Counted from the first letter of the stretch, positions 30,316-40,272 are shown. The stretch: 64,000 nt of DNA from Corynebacterium urogenitale (GCF_009026825.1 NZ_CP045032.1:1054001-1118000); one strand, 5' to 3'. The notes: generated by a model from the sequence alone, not told the origin. Made by a program: numbers and translations.

Positions 30316-32025
30316 GTGAATACCACCCCCTCTGCTTCCAATTTCAATGCTGATGTCATCGTTGTCGGTGCTGGCCTGGCTGGTCTGGTAGCGACGTATG
30401 AGGCCGTTCGTAGTGGCCTGAAGGTTCTGGTTGTGGACCAGGAAAACCGGAACAACCTCGGTGGACAGGCCTTCTGGTCCCTCGGCGGCCTGTTTTATGT
30501 CAATAGCCCCGAGCAGCGCATGATGGGCGTGAAGGATTCCGAGGAGCTGGCGTGGCGCGACTGGGAGAACACCGCCCAGTATGATGACGCGGAAAATGAT
30601 TACTGGCCACGCCGTTGGGGCCGCGAGTACGTGCGCTTCGCAGCGCAGGAAAAGCGTGATTACCTCAAGGGTCTCGGGCTCAACGTGATCCCAACTGTCG
30701 GTTGGGCGGAGCGCGGTTCAGGTGACGCTTCCGGCCACGGTAACTCTGTCCCTCGATTCCACCTCACCTGGGGAACTGGCCCAGAGGTCGTGCGAGTCTT
30801 CCGCGAACCAATCGAGGAGTTCGAGAAGGAAGGCAAGGTGTCTTTCCTCTTCCGCCACCAGGTTGACGAGCTCATCACCGAGGACGACGCCAATGGCCCC
30901 CGTGTTGTAGGCGTCCGCGGAACGGTTCTAGCGAATGCTCCGGAAGAGCGCGGCGTGGCGTCGAACAGGGATAAGGCCGGTGAGTTTGAACTCCGTGCCG
31001 CTGCTGTGGCGGTGACCTCAGGAGGCATCGGCGGAAACCTGGATCTGGTGCGCCGCACCTGGCCGGAGGATCGCTGGGGGCCAGCACCGAAGGACATGGT
31101 GCAGGGCGTGCCAGCGCACGTGGATGGCCGCATGATCGAGATTTCGAAGAAGGCCGGTGCGCGCCTGACGAACACCGACCGCATGTGGCACTACCCGGAG
31201 GGTATGCAGAACTGGGATTCCATCTGGCCAACCCACGGTATTCGTATCATCCCAGGCCCGTCCTCCATGTGGTTCGACGCCGAGGGTAAGCGCCTGCCGA
31301 ACACCATCATCCCTGGTGGCGACAACCTCAAGGGTTTGGCGCACGTTGGACGCACAGGACACGGTTACTCCTGGTTTGTGCTGAACAAGTCCATCGTTGA
31401 CAAGGAATTCATCTTCTCCGGCTCCGAGCAGAATCCGGATCTGACCATTAAGAAGGTAAAGAACCTGCTGAGCAAGGTTGGTCCGGGAACCCACCCGGCG
31501 ATCCGAAACTTCATGGATCACGGCGAGGATTGGGTGATCGCTGACACGCTGGGTGAGCTCGTTGATGGCATGAACCGTCTCGTGGGCCCAGATGCGCCTC
31601 AGATTGATGTGGCGGATCTGCGCCGTCAGATTGAGGACCGTGATAGCCAGATCGACAATAAGTTCTCCAAGGACTACCAGGTCAACTACATCCGTACCGC
31701 TCGCGGCTACTTGGGTGACAAGATTGTGCGCTGCCAAGCTCCGCACAAGCTGCTCGACGAGTCCCGCGGACCGCTGATCGCCGTGCGCCTGCGCATCCTC
31801 ACGCGCAAGACCTTGGGCGGTATCGAGACGGATCTGGACGGCCGCTGCCTGCAGTCCGATGGTTCTCCGCTGCCGGGTCTGTACGCGGCTGGTGAGGTTG
31901 CCGGCTTCGGTGGTGGCGGCATGCACGGCAAGAATGCCTTGGAAGGTACGTTCCTCGGTGGCTGCATCCACTCAGGCAAGCGCGTGGGTGAGCACTTGAA
32001 GAAGTACGTGGACACCGTCAAGTAA
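30316..32025 (+). CDS. FAD-binding dehydrogenase (KstD/fumarate-reductase-like)
   Basis: About 569 aa from GTG 30316 (GGAAGGG 15 bases upstream; the frame is open from 30268). FAD-binding ADVIVVGAGLAGLVATYEAVRSG at about residues 12-34, NNLGGQAFWSLGGLFYV, and C-terminal LPGLYAAGEVAGFGGGGMHGKNALEGTFLGGCIHSGK. This is the COG3573-type group of FAD_binding_2 oxidoreductases, frequently misnamed 3-ketosteroid dehydrogenase; substrate unknown. An amidase gene follows after ten bases, suggesting an operon. Confidence 0.85.
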   Translation: MNTTPSASNFNADVIVVGAGLAGLVATYEAVRSGLKVLVVDQENRNNLGGQAFWSLGGLFYVNSPEQRMMGVKDSEELAWRDWENTAQYDDAENDYWPRRWGREYVRFAAQEKRDYLKGLGLNVIPTVGWAERGSGDASGHGNSVPRFHLTWGTGPEVVRVFREPIEEFEKEGKVSFLFRHQVDELITEDDANGPRVVGVRGTVLANAPEERGVASNRDKAGEFELRAAAVAVTSGGIGGNLDLVRRTWPEDRWGPAPKDMVQGVPAHVDGRMIEISKKAGARLTNTDRMWHYPEGMQNWDSIWPTHGIRIIPGPSSMWFDAEGKRLPNTIIPGGDNLKGLAHVGRTGHGYSWFVLNKSIVDKEFIFSGSEQNPDLTIKKVKNLLSKVGPGTHPAIRNFMDHGEDWVIADTLGELVDGMNRLVGPDAPQIDVADLRRQIEDRDSQIDNKFSKDYQVNYIRTARGYLGDKIVRCQAPHKLLDESRGPLIAVRLRILTRKTLGGIETDLDGRCLQSDGSPLPGLYAAGEVAGFGGGGMHGKNALEGTFLGGCIHSGKRVGEHLKKYVDTVK

Positions 32026-32035
32026 GTAGAACACC

Positions 32036-33457
32036 GTGAGCCAGTCCATCCCCCTTCCCGCAGATGTAGCGCTATTGGCACCTTCTGAACAACAGGAACA
32101 GGTGCCATGGCATCGTCTCGATGTGAGAGGGTGGAGTGCGCGCACGCTGTCCGCGGAGCATTCGGCGGAGGAGGGCGTGCGAGCCAGCGTGGAGCGCATC
32201 GACAGGCTCAATCCCACGTACAATGCCGTCTCTGTGCTCCTTGAACGGGAGGCGCTTGCGCAAGCTCGGGCGCTTGATGAGGCAGCTGAGGCAGAGGATT
32301 TTCGCCCAGGCGCGCTGCACGGTGTGCCAATCCTCATCAAGGAAGAGGTTGATGTTCGCGGCTGTCCCACGACTTTTGGTACGAATGCGAATCCGACACC
32401 GAAGGACGAAGACTCACTGATCGTGACCCGCTTGCGGGAGGCCGGGGCGATCATTCTCGGCAAGACCCTCATGCCGGCGTTCGGGGCTTTCCCCTTCACC
32501 GAGTCCGAGGCTTTTGGCATTACCCGCAATCCTTATGACCCGCAGCGCACCCCTGGAGGTTCGTCGGGTGGTTCTGCGGTGGCTGTGGCTACGGGAATGG
32601 TTCCGGTGGCCATCGGCGGCGATGGTGGCGGTTCGATTCGCATCCCTTCGGCGCATTGCGGCTTGACGGGGCTGAAGCCGGCGCGAGGAAGCGTTCCCAC
32701 GGCCCCGTACGCCGACTTGTGGTTGGCTTTAGGCACCTCTGGGCCGATCGCCCGTTGTGTTGAGGATTGCGCCATTGTGTTCGACGTCATCAGTGCGCAG
32801 CAGACATCGCGCCCTCATGAGCTAGGAGCGTTAGCATACTCAGAGCCCTTAACGATAGGTGTCAGCACCGCGCCGGCGACTCCGGGTATGCGCGTGCATA
32901 AAGACCATCTTCAGGGCGTCCGTCGAGCCTGGGAAGCCTTGGAAGAATCTGGCCATACGGTCCGCGAGGTGACCCTGGACCATCCAGATCCAACCGCGGC
33001 ATTTGTGGTTCAGTTCCTGGGAGGCATCGCCCAGGAGATTCGTGGGTTCGAGTTTCCAGATCGGATCGAGGCTCGTCACAAGCGCACGAAGGCTTTGGCG
33101 CTGTGGGTGACGCCCAAGGTTCAGCAGTGGGCAATGAAGTTTTCCGAACGCTTTGGGTCTCTCTTGGATGAGCAGCTGGACGGCCTCGATGCGCTGCTGA
33201 CACCTGCTCTAGCTCACCGTCCGTCGAAGGTAGGGAAGGGGTTGAAGTACGGCACGCTCGGTACACAGATCGCCTCATTGCCGTCGATTGCTTTTAGCGC
33301 GCAGTGGAATGTGTCAGGTCACGCTGCGATGGCGCTTCCTGTGGGCCTAGGTGGCGATGGATTGCCGGTCGGCGTGCAGCTGGTTGGTCCGCGCGGTGAA
33401 GCGGATCTCCTGCGCGTTAGTCGCGAGCTGGAGCGGGTACTGCGCGAACACGCTTAG
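32036..33457 (+). CDS. amidase signature enzyme
   Basis: 473 aa, GTG start at 32036. Catalytic Lys in GVPILIKEEVDV (about residue 103), Gly/Ser-rich signature TPGGSSGGSAVAVATGM (about 177-193) with the cis-Ser and nucleophile Ser in GGDGGGSIRIPSAHCGLTGLKP. Hydrolyses an amide such as an aryl or acyl amide; substrate unknown. Its last codons are part of a 30-bp tandem repeat. Confidence 0.9.
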   Translation: MSQSIPLPADVALLAPSEQQEQVPWHRLDVRGWSARTLSAEHSAEEGVRASVERIDRLNPTYNAVSVLLEREALAQARALDEAAEAEDFRPGALHGVPILIKEEVDVRGCPTTFGTNANPTPKDEDSLIVTRLREAGAIILGKTLMPAFGAFPFTESEAFGITRNPYDPQRTPGGSSGGSAVAVATGMVPVAIGGDGGGSIRIPSAHCGLTGLKPARGSVPTAPYADLWLALGTSGPIARCVEDCAIVFDVISAQQTSRPHELGALAYSEPLTIGVSTAPATPGMRVHKDHLQGVRRAWEALEESGHTVREVTLDHPDPTAAFVVQFLGGIAQEIRGFEFPDRIEARHKRTKALALWVTPKVQQWAMKFSERFGSLLDEQLDGLDALLTPALAHRPSKVGKGLKYGTLGTQIASLPSIAFSAQWNVSGHAAMALPVGLGGDGLPVGVQLVGPRGEADLLRVSRELERVLREHA

Positions 33458-33520
33458 TACTGCGCGGTACTGCGGGAACACGCCTAGTATTGCGCGGTAC
33501 TGCGAGGTACTGGGGAACAA
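33436..33520 (+). repeat. 30-bp tandem repeat at the amidase 3' end
   Basis: Units 33436-33465 and 33466-33495 (GGTACTGCG(C/G)GAACACGC...) plus a partial third unit; the stop codon of the amidase gene is in the first unit. Confidence 0.65.
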
Positions 33521-33573
33521 GCCTCAGCTTGCGAGCGGGGGCAAGCCTTAGCCGTGGCGCGAGTTTGGCTCGA

Positions 33574-34368
33574 TTAGTGTTTCATCCGCATGTGCGTGAG
33601 TCGTGCAACGATTCGGCGGGGGAGGAAACCTGCGATGGTTGTCAGCACCTCATTGGAGGTCCCTACAACTCGGGACGGCGGTGGGGATTTCTTCTCTAGT
33701 GTGCTCAGGCAGTCGTTGACCACATCCTCTGGCTCCATCCGCTTGAGCCCTCCATCGGCCTTGTCCGACCCTGCAACGTGGAAAAACTCCGTTTCAGTCG
33801 GTCCGGGACACAGTGCGAGGATGCGCACGCCGTGGCGTCGATTTTCGGCCCAGAGGGCTTCGGTGAAGTTCAAGACGAAGGCTTTGGATGCTCCGTAGAC
33901 GGCCAAGCCAGGGGAGGGCTGCATTCCTGCGATGCTGGAGACGTTGACTAAGAAGCCGGAACCGCGCTTGGTGAATGACGGTAGGTAGGCGCGGGTGAGC
34001 TCGACGAGAGCATCAATATTGACAGCAATCTCATTGTGTAGTGCCTTGGCGTCGAGCTGGTCGAAGGGGGAGTAATTCGCGAATCCGGCGTTATTGATCA
34101 AGGACGTCACCACAATGTTCTGGCCATCGAGTTCGTCCTTGAGCGCCGTTCCCGCACCGGGTACGGAGAGATCTTTGGCAACGGCTACGGCACGGATGCC
34201 ATAGGACTCGGATAACAACTCGGCGAGAGCTCGCAGACGCCCCTCACGTCGAGCTACGAGGACCAGGTTGGCTCCCTTTGCTGCTAAACGGCGAGCGAAC
34301 TCTACGCCGAGCCCAGAGCTCGCACCGGTAATGAGGACGGTTTCCTTGCGGTAATTTATCGGTTTCAT
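33574..34368 (-). CDS. short-chain dehydrogenase/reductase
   Basis: 264 aa. NAD(P) motif TGASSGLGVEFARRLAAKG (about 14-32), NNAGF, catalytic Ser in VNVSSIAG and YGASKAF (Tyr-x-x-x-Lys). Basic residues after the second strand (ARREGRL) favour NADPH. General SDR; substrate not deducible. Confidence 0.9.
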   Translation of the reverse strand: MKPINYRKETVLITGASSGLGVEFARRLAAKGANLVLVARREGRLRALAELLSESYGIRAVAVAKDLSVPGAGTALKDELDGQNIVVTSLINNAGFANYSPFDQLDAKALHNEIAVNIDALVELTRAYLPSFTKRGSGFLVNVSSIAGMQPSPGLAVYGASKAFVLNFTEALWAENRRHGVRILALCPGPTETEFFHVAGSDKADGGLKRMEPEDVVNDCLSTLEKKSPPPSRVVGTSNEVLTTIAGFLPRRIVARLTHMRMKH

Positions 34369-34441
34369 ATCACCCTTTGTACCGTGAGTCTGCGCAACGG
34401 CGTGGCAGTAACCACTCGGTGCCGTCCTTGTCGTGCACAGC

Positions 34442-34963
34442 CTAGTGTCCTGGCTTAGCCTCTTCCTCGGAGCCAGAGGGAACCACGGTTGGTAGGCAGG
34501 ACCACGGGAAATCTATCCATTTGTCTGTGTACTTCCAGACATAATCAGGGTGGATGACGGTACTAGGCTTCTCATAGAGCACTGCCGTACGAACTTCCTT
34601 CGCGTGAGGGGCGAGGAAATCCTTGACCATCTTCAGAGTGCGGCCCGAATCTGCGACGTCATCAGCGACGAGGACCTTCATGCCTCCAAGTTCGGCGGGA
34701 GAGGGGGTAGGGGCGAGGATCACCGGCTCATCGAGCCGTTCATTGATACCGGTGTAGAATTCCACGTTCAGCACGCTGACAGCTTTGAGGCCGATCGCGT
34801 AGCCCAGGCCACCGCCTAGGAAGAATCCGCCGCGCGCGACAGAGAGAATAATGTCTGGCTGCCAGTCATCGACAATGGTCTGCGCCATCTCCCGTACGAC
34901 GTGCCCGAATTTTTCGTAGGTGAGGACCTCGCGGTCCGGATTCGCGGTTTCGGAGGTAGTCAT
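34442..34963 (-). CDS. phosphoribosyltransferase (COG2236 type)
   Basis: 173 aa from ATG 34963 (MTTSETANPD); the open frame extends upstream without a better start. PRPP-binding loop VLVADDVADSGRTLKMV at about 107-123, and ARGGFFLGGGLGYAIGLK earlier. C-terminal YVWKYTDKWIDFPW is typical of the xanthine/hypoxanthine phosphoribosyltransferase-like group. Purine salvage is likely; substrate uncertain. Confidence 0.87.
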   Translation of the reverse strand: MTTSETANPDREVLTYEKFGHVVREMAQTIVDDWQPDIILSVARGGFFLGGGLGYAIGLKAVSVLNVEFYTGINERLDEPVILAPTPSPAELGGMKVLVADDVADSGRTLKMVKDFLAPHAKEVRTAVLYEKPSTVIHPDYVWKYTDKWIDFPWSCLPTVVPSGSEEEAKPGH

Positions 34964-35195
34964 GCGCTCCAGAATAAAACATTCGTGACACCCAGTGGGG
35001 TGATAGAGATGTGAGAAATACGTGGAAAGGAGTGGGGAAGGACTAAGCGAGGGGGGAGAATAAGCCACTACATATGAGGGGTTGATCCTGCACGCTGGGC
35101 CGAGGTTCCCTACTGTAGAAGTGTTTGTGGATGGCAATCCGCGAGTTTTTGCTATCCAACTGAGCCCCCTTCCACGAGGAGTGAGACAACAGACA

Positions 35196-36473
35196 ATGTC
35201 CATAACGAGAACACTGAAGATCTCCCTTGCTTTCGTCGGCCTCTTAGTCGGCGCGGGATTTGCCACAGGTCAGGAGGTCGTTCAGTACTTCGTGTCCTTT
35301 GGTACCGCCGGTATCTGGGGGACGGTTATAGCCGGTTTGATTATGGCTGCCGCGGGCGCTGTGATCCTGCAGCTTGGCAGCTACTTCCTCGCAGACGAGC
35401 ACAATTTCGTCTTTCGCAACGTTTCCCACCCCGTGATGTCGAAGATTCTCGATATCTCGGTGACCGCCACGATGTTCGCCATCGGCTTCGTCATGTTGGC
35501 GGGAGCAGGCGCTAATTTGGAGCAGCAGTTCGGACTGCCAACATGGATCGGCTCGGCAATCATGCTGGTCATCGTCATGGTGACCGGTCTGATGGACGTG
35601 GATAAAGTCTCGAGCGTGATTAGCTTCCTGACGCCACTGATTATCGTCGCAGTGATCGCGGCGTTTGCCTACACCATGTTCAATCTTCCGGGTGACGTGG
35701 GCACTTTGGATAACCTTGCACAGCAGCAGAATTCTCCAGTTTCACCGTGGTGGCTGTCGGCTGTGAACTATAACGGTTTGGCACTCATGCTCGGTGTATC
35801 GATGTGCCTCGTGATCGGTGGCAACTACTACAACCCGAAGGAAGTGGGTATCGGTGGCCTCGCCGGTGGCCTGCTGTACACCGTCATGCTCGTGATGGCC
35901 GGCGTGACGCTGCTGCTGAACATGGACAAGGTGGAGGGCTCGGACGTGCCGATGCTGCAGCTGTTTGAGTCCATTAATCCATTCCTGGCCTCCGTGATGG
36001 TCTGGATCATCTTTGCGATGATCTACAACACCTGCATTGGTGTTTTTTACGCTCTTGGTAAGCGCCTGACCGTTGATAATCCGAAGCGCTACACGCCTGT
36101 ATTCCTCATCACTTGCTTGGTGGGCTACGGGGTGAGCTTCGTGGGCTTTGAGACGCTGATGACTTATGTGTACCCGGTGATTGGTTACGTGGGCATTGTG
36201 ATGGTTGCAACCCTCATGGTCTGGTGGGTGAAGCATCGCAAGGACATCGCGGCGGAAACTGCAGTTCGTGAGGATATCTACGATCTAGTGAAGCGCCGTG
36301 AAGACCCAGAGCAGGACTTTGGTTCCTCGGAGAAGCAAGAGCTTCAGAGCAAGCTGGACGATTCCGAGATGGATAATACGGAGGAAGCTATCCATCGTGA
36401 GGTCAAGAACGACCTTGATCTCGATGAAGACGGCGCAGATGAAGAGAGTGTGGAAAACAGCAATCAGTCATAG
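35196..36473 (+). CDS. YkvI-family membrane transporter
   Basis: 425 aa from ATG 35196 (GTG 35181 possible). Ten or so membrane helices from residue 8 (ISLAFVGLLVGAGFATGQEVVQYF) to about 345, then an acidic 75-residue cytosolic tail. The early GAGFATGQE motif in a broken helix places it in the YkvI/APC-like family of transporters related to branched-chain amino-acid and NSS-type carriers. Substrate unknown. Confidence 0.82.
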   Translation: MSITRTLKISLAFVGLLVGAGFATGQEVVQYFVSFGTAGIWGTVIAGLIMAAAGAVILQLGSYFLADEHNFVFRNVSHPVMSKILDISVTATMFAIGFVMLAGAGANLEQQFGLPTWIGSAIMLVIVMVTGLMDVDKVSSVISFLTPLIIVAVIAAFAYTMFNLPGDVGTLDNLAQQQNSPVSPWWLSAVNYNGLALMLGVSMCLVIGGNYYNPKEVGIGGLAGGLLYTVMLVMAGVTLLLNMDKVEGSDVPMLQLFESINPFLASVMVWIIFAMIYNTCIGVFYALGKRLTVDNPKRYTPVFLITCLVGYGVSFVGFETLMTYVYPVIGYVGIVMVATLMVWWVKHRKDIAAETAVREDIYDLVKRREDPEQDFGSSEKQELQSKLDDSEMDNTEEAIHREVKNDLDLDEDGADEESVENSNQS

Positions 36474-36794
36474 AGATCTGACTTCGCGTCATACTGACGC
36501 TCAGCCAAATCTCTAGCAATATCATTAGATGCCCTCGGTGCCTTCGCGCTGGTGTGAGAACCCAGTGGGAGGAGTCGGGGGCTTCATTGTTGCCCTCACG
36601 TATGGGCGGCGACGAGAGGTGCGCGAGCGCCACGGTAGGTGTCACGCCGAGATCGAACACTTAAAGTGTCATAATGTATATTATCGGCTAATTAGATTCG
36701 CTAGCGAGCCATCTTATTGTCTGTTCGATGTATCCAGATGCTCGGACTCAAAACGTCACTGTGACGTTTCTCTGGCGGATTTCCCTGATTGGCG
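36474..36794. other. intergenic region with two palindromes
   Basis: No credible gene in 321 bases between convergent genes. AT-rich middle has ACACTT-a-AAGTGT (36657-36669); near the mgtE end is AAACGTCAC-t-GTGACGTTT (36751-36769), a perfect 9-bp-arm palindrome that could be a terminator or operator. Confidence 0.5.
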
Positions 36795-38249
36795 TTAGCC
36801 TCCGGTTGCCGCGGAAATCTGATCTGCCATGAGAAGTCCCGCCACACTGAAGTAAATCAGAAGGCCGGTGGCATCCACCAAGGTGGAAACTACTGGCGTC
36901 GAAAATACGGCTGGATCCGCGCCAAGTTTCCGGCCGATGAGCGGCAGCACGCCTCCGACGATGCAGGCCCATGTGCACACGCCGACGATCGTCAATGAGA
37001 TCGTTGCGGCCACAGTGCCCTCGTACAAGAAAAAGATCACGGGGAAAATCAGCAGTCCGAGGAAACAACCGAGCAGGAATCCAACACGAACCTCGCGCCA
37101 GATGACGCGCACTATATCCCCTGGGCGCACTTCGTCGACCGCTAATGCGCGCACAACGGAACTCGCGGCCTGCGAGCCTGCATTACCGCCCGTACCAATG
37201 ATCATTGGGACGAACACGCTGAGGACTACGACGGCCTCCAGTGTGGCTTCGAAGATCTCCATGACGTTGATCGTGAGGAATGCTGCAAGGATGAGGATGA
37301 CGAGCCAGACGCCGCGCTTGCGCGCAAGTGTCATAACGGTGGCGGTAAGGTATGGTTCCTTGAGCGGCTCCGAGCCGCCGGAACGGTAGGCGTCCTCCGT
37401 AGCTTCAAATTCCAGGACCTCCATGGCGTCATCGACGGTGATCAGGCCCAGAATGCGGCCTTCGTCATCGACAACAGGCAGCGCCAGCATGTCCGATTCC
37501 TGCATGAGGCGTGCTGCCACTTCCTGGTCTTCCGCAGCGCGGACATGGTGCTTCTCGGCATGCATCAGATCCCTCACGCAGGTCCCAATAGGTGCTGTGA
37601 CCAGCGCTGATAGTGCTACTGTGCCGAGAAGCTTGCGTGTGTCATCCGTAACTGGAATGACCGCAATCTCCGCGTGGGCGTGGGTGAGGCTCCTGCTCCT
37701 CTCCCCTTCCTCAATATTCTGATCTTCGTCCGCAGCCTCCGTGTCATAGCCAGCCATAGCGTGATGCGCCGCATTGCGCTGAATCTTCTCCAGTGCCTGC
37801 TCACGCGTAGCGTCAGGCATCAAAACGGTCGGTGTTGGCACCATCAGGCGCCCAGCAGATTCGGCCGGATAACCTAGCAAGTCGCCTACAACCGCACGTC
37901 GACTCTCTGGCAGACCTTCCAGCAGCCGAGCGGCGACTTTGGCCGGCATCTCATCGAGAAGCTCAGCCTGGTCGTCGGGCGCGAGGGAGCTAAACATCTC
38001 CCCCGTCTCCTCTTCGCGTAACCCTTCGAGAAGATCCGCCTGGATGGGCGGGTCAACGAATTCGAAGACACTCAGTGCACGCTCTTTGTCGAGCAAACGG
38101 AACGCGGCCGCCATCTCTGCAGTAGATAGACGGGAAAACTCTTCCGCAATTGCCACCGAGGATTCCAGCGTGAGCCAGTTTCTTGCTGCATCCAGCTCCC
38201 TCTCAGCGAGTAGCGCTTTCAGGGATGTCTGCGCAGGCGAGGCGGTCAT
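36795..38249 (-). CDS. mgtE: magnesium transporter MgtE
   Basis: 484 aa: N-terminal MgtE_N helical domain (1-130), paired CBS domains (about 135-290; an insert of acidic residues near 175), plug helix and five membrane helices (about 300-484; VPMIIGTGGNAGSQAASSVVRALA holds the Mg-coordinating Asp-rich neighbourhood). Mg-gated channel for Mg import. The small membrane gene upstream overlaps its start by four bases. Confidence 0.93.
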   Translation of the reverse strand: MTASPAQTSLKALLAERELDAARNWLTLESSVAIAEEFSRLSTAEMAAAFRLLDKERALSVFEFVDPPIQADLLEGLREEETGEMFSSLAPDDQAELLDEMPAKVAARLLEGLPESRRAVVGDLLGYPAESAGRLMVPTPTVLMPDATREQALEKIQRNAAHHAMAGYDTEAADEDQNIEEGERSRSLTHAHAEIAVIPVTDDTRKLLGTVALSALVTAPIGTCVRDLMHAEKHHVRAAEDQEVAARLMQESDMLALPVVDDEGRILGLITVDDAMEVLEFEATEDAYRSGGSEPLKEPYLTATVMTLARKRGVWLVILILAAFLTINVMEIFEATLEAVVVLSVFVPMIIGTGGNAGSQAASSVVRALAVDEVRPGDIVRVIWREVRVGFLLGCFLGLLIFPVIFFLYEGTVAATISLTIVGVCTWACIVGGVLPLIGRKLGADPAVFSTPVVSTLVDATGLLIYFSVAGLLMADQISAATGG

Positions 38250-38434
38250 GGGAGTCCCCCATCTCGCTTAAACGTCGTCCACAGCTGCCACAGTGTCACG
38301 AGGAGAAAGATCGCACACACGGCGGAAAAGAGGAGGTTCACCCAGTTTGTTCCGTTGAGTAGCAGGAAACCGATGAAGAAGGCGAGCACGACCACGCGCA
38401 TGATGCGTGAATAAAAAATGGCTTGGGGCGACAT
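38246..38434 (-). CDS. small membrane protein
   Basis: 62 aa with two membrane segments (VVVLAFFIGFLLLNG and LLFSAVCAIFLLVTLWQLW) and short polar ends. ATGA-type four-base overlap with mgtE indicates coupled translation. Unknown function; perhaps an accessory to MgtE by position. Confidence 0.7.
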   Translation of the reverse strand: MSPQAIFYSRIMRVVVLAFFIGFLLLNGTNWVNLLFSAVCAIFLLVTLWQLWTTFKRDGGLP

Positions 38435-38522
38435 GGAGTAACAATTCTCTCTACTGTTTCGTCCTCGGAGGGGCTAAATCCCAGGACGGTGAATTCCAAA
38501 GAGGCGCTGTTTTGGGAAGTGA

Positions 38523-39221
38523 CTAGGATTTTTGCTGGAAGACCAGCAACAGATCCACTGTACCTTCGTCCTTGATGACTGAGGCTACGAACTGGCCGGC
38601 GTCGATTCCATAATCGGAGCGCTTGACTGGCACATTTCCCTGCACGATCACGGATTCGCCGGTGCGAAGAACCTTCAGCTCTGTCGTGACGGACTTGGTG
38701 ACTCCGTGCAAAGTGAGGTCGCCGGTTGCTTCTACTGCTGCAACGGAGCCATCGGCTGGAACCTGGGAGACGTCCACAGGCTTTGTCAGGCTGAACGTCG
38801 CTTCGGGGTATTCATCGGTATGCAGGATGTGATTGCGCACGTTATTATCGCGCTTTTGGTTATCGGAGCTGATGGCAGCTACTTGTACGGTGATCTTGGC
38901 TTCCGTGAGCTGCTTGTCGGCAACGAGTAGTTCACCAGAGACGTTGTCGCCGTCGATGTTGTCTGCACGTCCGGATGTGGTTTTGGTTTCCGCGGGGAGC
39001 TTCTCGCCGAAGGTATATCCAGCCTGGGTGCGATTACTTCCGTAGCCTTCCACGGTCTCCCAGGTGCCATCCATCTCCACGCTGGCGGGTTCGCCACCGG
39101 TGGAAATGTCTGCGGCTTGCAATCCCTTGTCATTGATCATGCGCACCACCATGGGCCCGAAGGCAAAGAGGAGGCAGAAGATGATGCCGATGACACCGAG
39201 AGTGATGATTCCCTTACGCAT
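38523..39221 (-). CDS. YceI-family lipid-binding-like secreted protein
   Basis: 232 aa with an N-terminal membrane anchor (IITLGVIGIIFCLLFAFGPMVV). The YceI lipocalin-like domain (about 50-230) has GTWETVEGYGSNRTQAGYTFGEKL, NNVRNHILHTDEYPEATFSLT and GDLTLHGVTKSVTTEL. Family members bind polyisoprenoids; cell-envelope role likely. Confidence 0.87.
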   Translation of the reverse strand: MRKGIITLGVIGIIFCLLFAFGPMVVRMINDKGLQAADISTGGEPASVEMDGTWETVEGYGSNRTQAGYTFGEKLPAETKTTSGRADNIDGDNVSGELLVADKQLTEAKITVQVAAISSDNQKRDNNVRNHILHTDEYPEATFSLTKPVDVSQVPADGSVAAVEATGDLTLHGVTKSVTTELKVLRTGESVIVQGNVPVKRSDYGIDAGQFVASVIKDEGTVDLLLVFQQKS

Positions 39222-39328
39222 GCGTATAAGCCTAGCCTTGAAAAAAGAAAACGTTAATCAGTAGATGCGAGGTGATCCCCGCCGTGTCGCCTGTCTTACG
39301 ATACCCCTAGGGGTAAAGAAGTGTCATC

Positions 39329-39673
39329 CTACTGCCCCCTAATTCTTTCGACGCCACGGGCCAGCATGACCAGTTCCTCGACGAGAACGTCGAGAGTCTC
39401 CTTGTCTTCACCTTCACGTAGTGCTGTCTGAACATCTTCAGCGGCGCAACGTAGCTCGAAGAGCTGGTCGTGCATCTTGGCGGCGTTCGCGGCGGACATG
39501 ATGACGGAATCTTCTGGAATCGTCGTTCCCTTGAGCTGGTGGCGCTGCTCGTAGGAGCGTTGGCGACAGGCCTGGGAGCAATATTTTCGGTGCCGGCCGG
39601 ACGGATTGGGTGCCATTTCCCTGCCACACCAGGTGCAGTGGGTGGGGCGCTTTCGGGGCTGAACGCTGGGCAT
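39329..39673 (-). CDS. zinc-binding small protein
   Basis: 114 aa from ATG 39673. CTWCGREM...HRKYCSQACRQRSYEQR (about 13-45) is a CxxC...CxxxC zinc finger typical of small actinobacterial proteins; the rest is a helical region of about 60 residues. Possibly nucleic-acid binding. Divergent from rbpA. Confidence 0.75.
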   Translation of the reverse strand: MPSVQPRKRPTHCTWCGREMAPNPSGRHRKYCSQACRQRSYEQRHQLKGTTIPEDSVIMSAANAAKMHDQLFELRCAAEDVQTALREGEDKETLDVLVEELVMLARGVERIRGQ

Positions 39674-39858
39674 GGGAACAAATCTTAGCTGTGTCTCGTT
39701 GCGTAAGTGGAGTACGAAACCCGCTAGACTGGTGTGGTTACATTCGCGCATGAGCGCTTACAAAGTTGCTTCCCGTGGACGAGGTCCCTTGGAGGCAGCT
39801 CCGGTGAGAGCCTCGCGCAGACGACAGTTCCAGAATTCTATTTAGGAGTGAGGCACAA

Positions 39859-40239
39859 ATGGCAGATCGCGTACTGCGTGGCAGTCGCATGGGTGCGGTG
39901 TCCTATGAGACCGACCGCGACCATGACCTGGCGCCTCGTCGCACGGTCAAGTACCAGACTGAAAACGGCGAGATTTACGAGGTTCCGTTTGCTGACGATG
40001 CTGAAATCCCCAATGAGTGGATGTGCAAGAACGGTCAGCTCGGCACCTTGATGGAGGGCGATGGCCAGGAGTCTAAGCCTGTGAAGCCTCCTCGTACCCA
40101 CTGGGATATGCTGCGTGAGCGCCGTAGCTTGGAGGAGTTAGATGTGCTCCTCGAGGAACGCATTGAGTTGCTGCGCAAGCGTCGCCGTAATGCAGTGAAG
40201 CTCATGAAGGAGCAGGAAGCAGCGGCCGCGAAGGGCTAA
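39859..40239 (+). CDS. rbpA: RNA polymerase-binding protein RbpA
   Basis: 126 aa. MADRVLRGSRMGAVSYETDRDHDLAPRR is the conserved N-terminal tail and RbpA core start; VPFADDAEIPNEWMCKNGQLGTLMEG the core; HWDMLRERRSLEELDVLLEERIELLR the sigma-interaction domain. It binds sigma-A and core RNA polymerase and stabilises open complexes. Good GGAGTGAG site upstream. Confidence 0.97.
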   Translation: MADRVLRGSRMGAVSYETDRDHDLAPRRTVKYQTENGEIYEVPFADDAEIPNEWMCKNGQLGTLMEGDGQESKPVKPPRTHWDMLRERRSLEELDVLLEERIELLRKRRRNAVKLMKEQEAAAAKG

Positions 40240-40244
40240 AGCGA

Positions 40245-40272
40245 CAACCCCTTGGGAATTCCCAAGGGGTTG
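40245..40272. terminator. 28-bp perfect palindrome, bidirectional terminator
   Basis: CAACCCCTTGGG-AATT-CCCAAGGGGTTG between the convergent rbpA and ppm genes; a short T-rich stretch follows on the plus strand. Confidence 0.85.

Noticed and set aside
36529..36798. 89-aa frame in the gap before mgtE
   Set aside because: Composition and lack of a ribosome-binding site indicate a chance frame.
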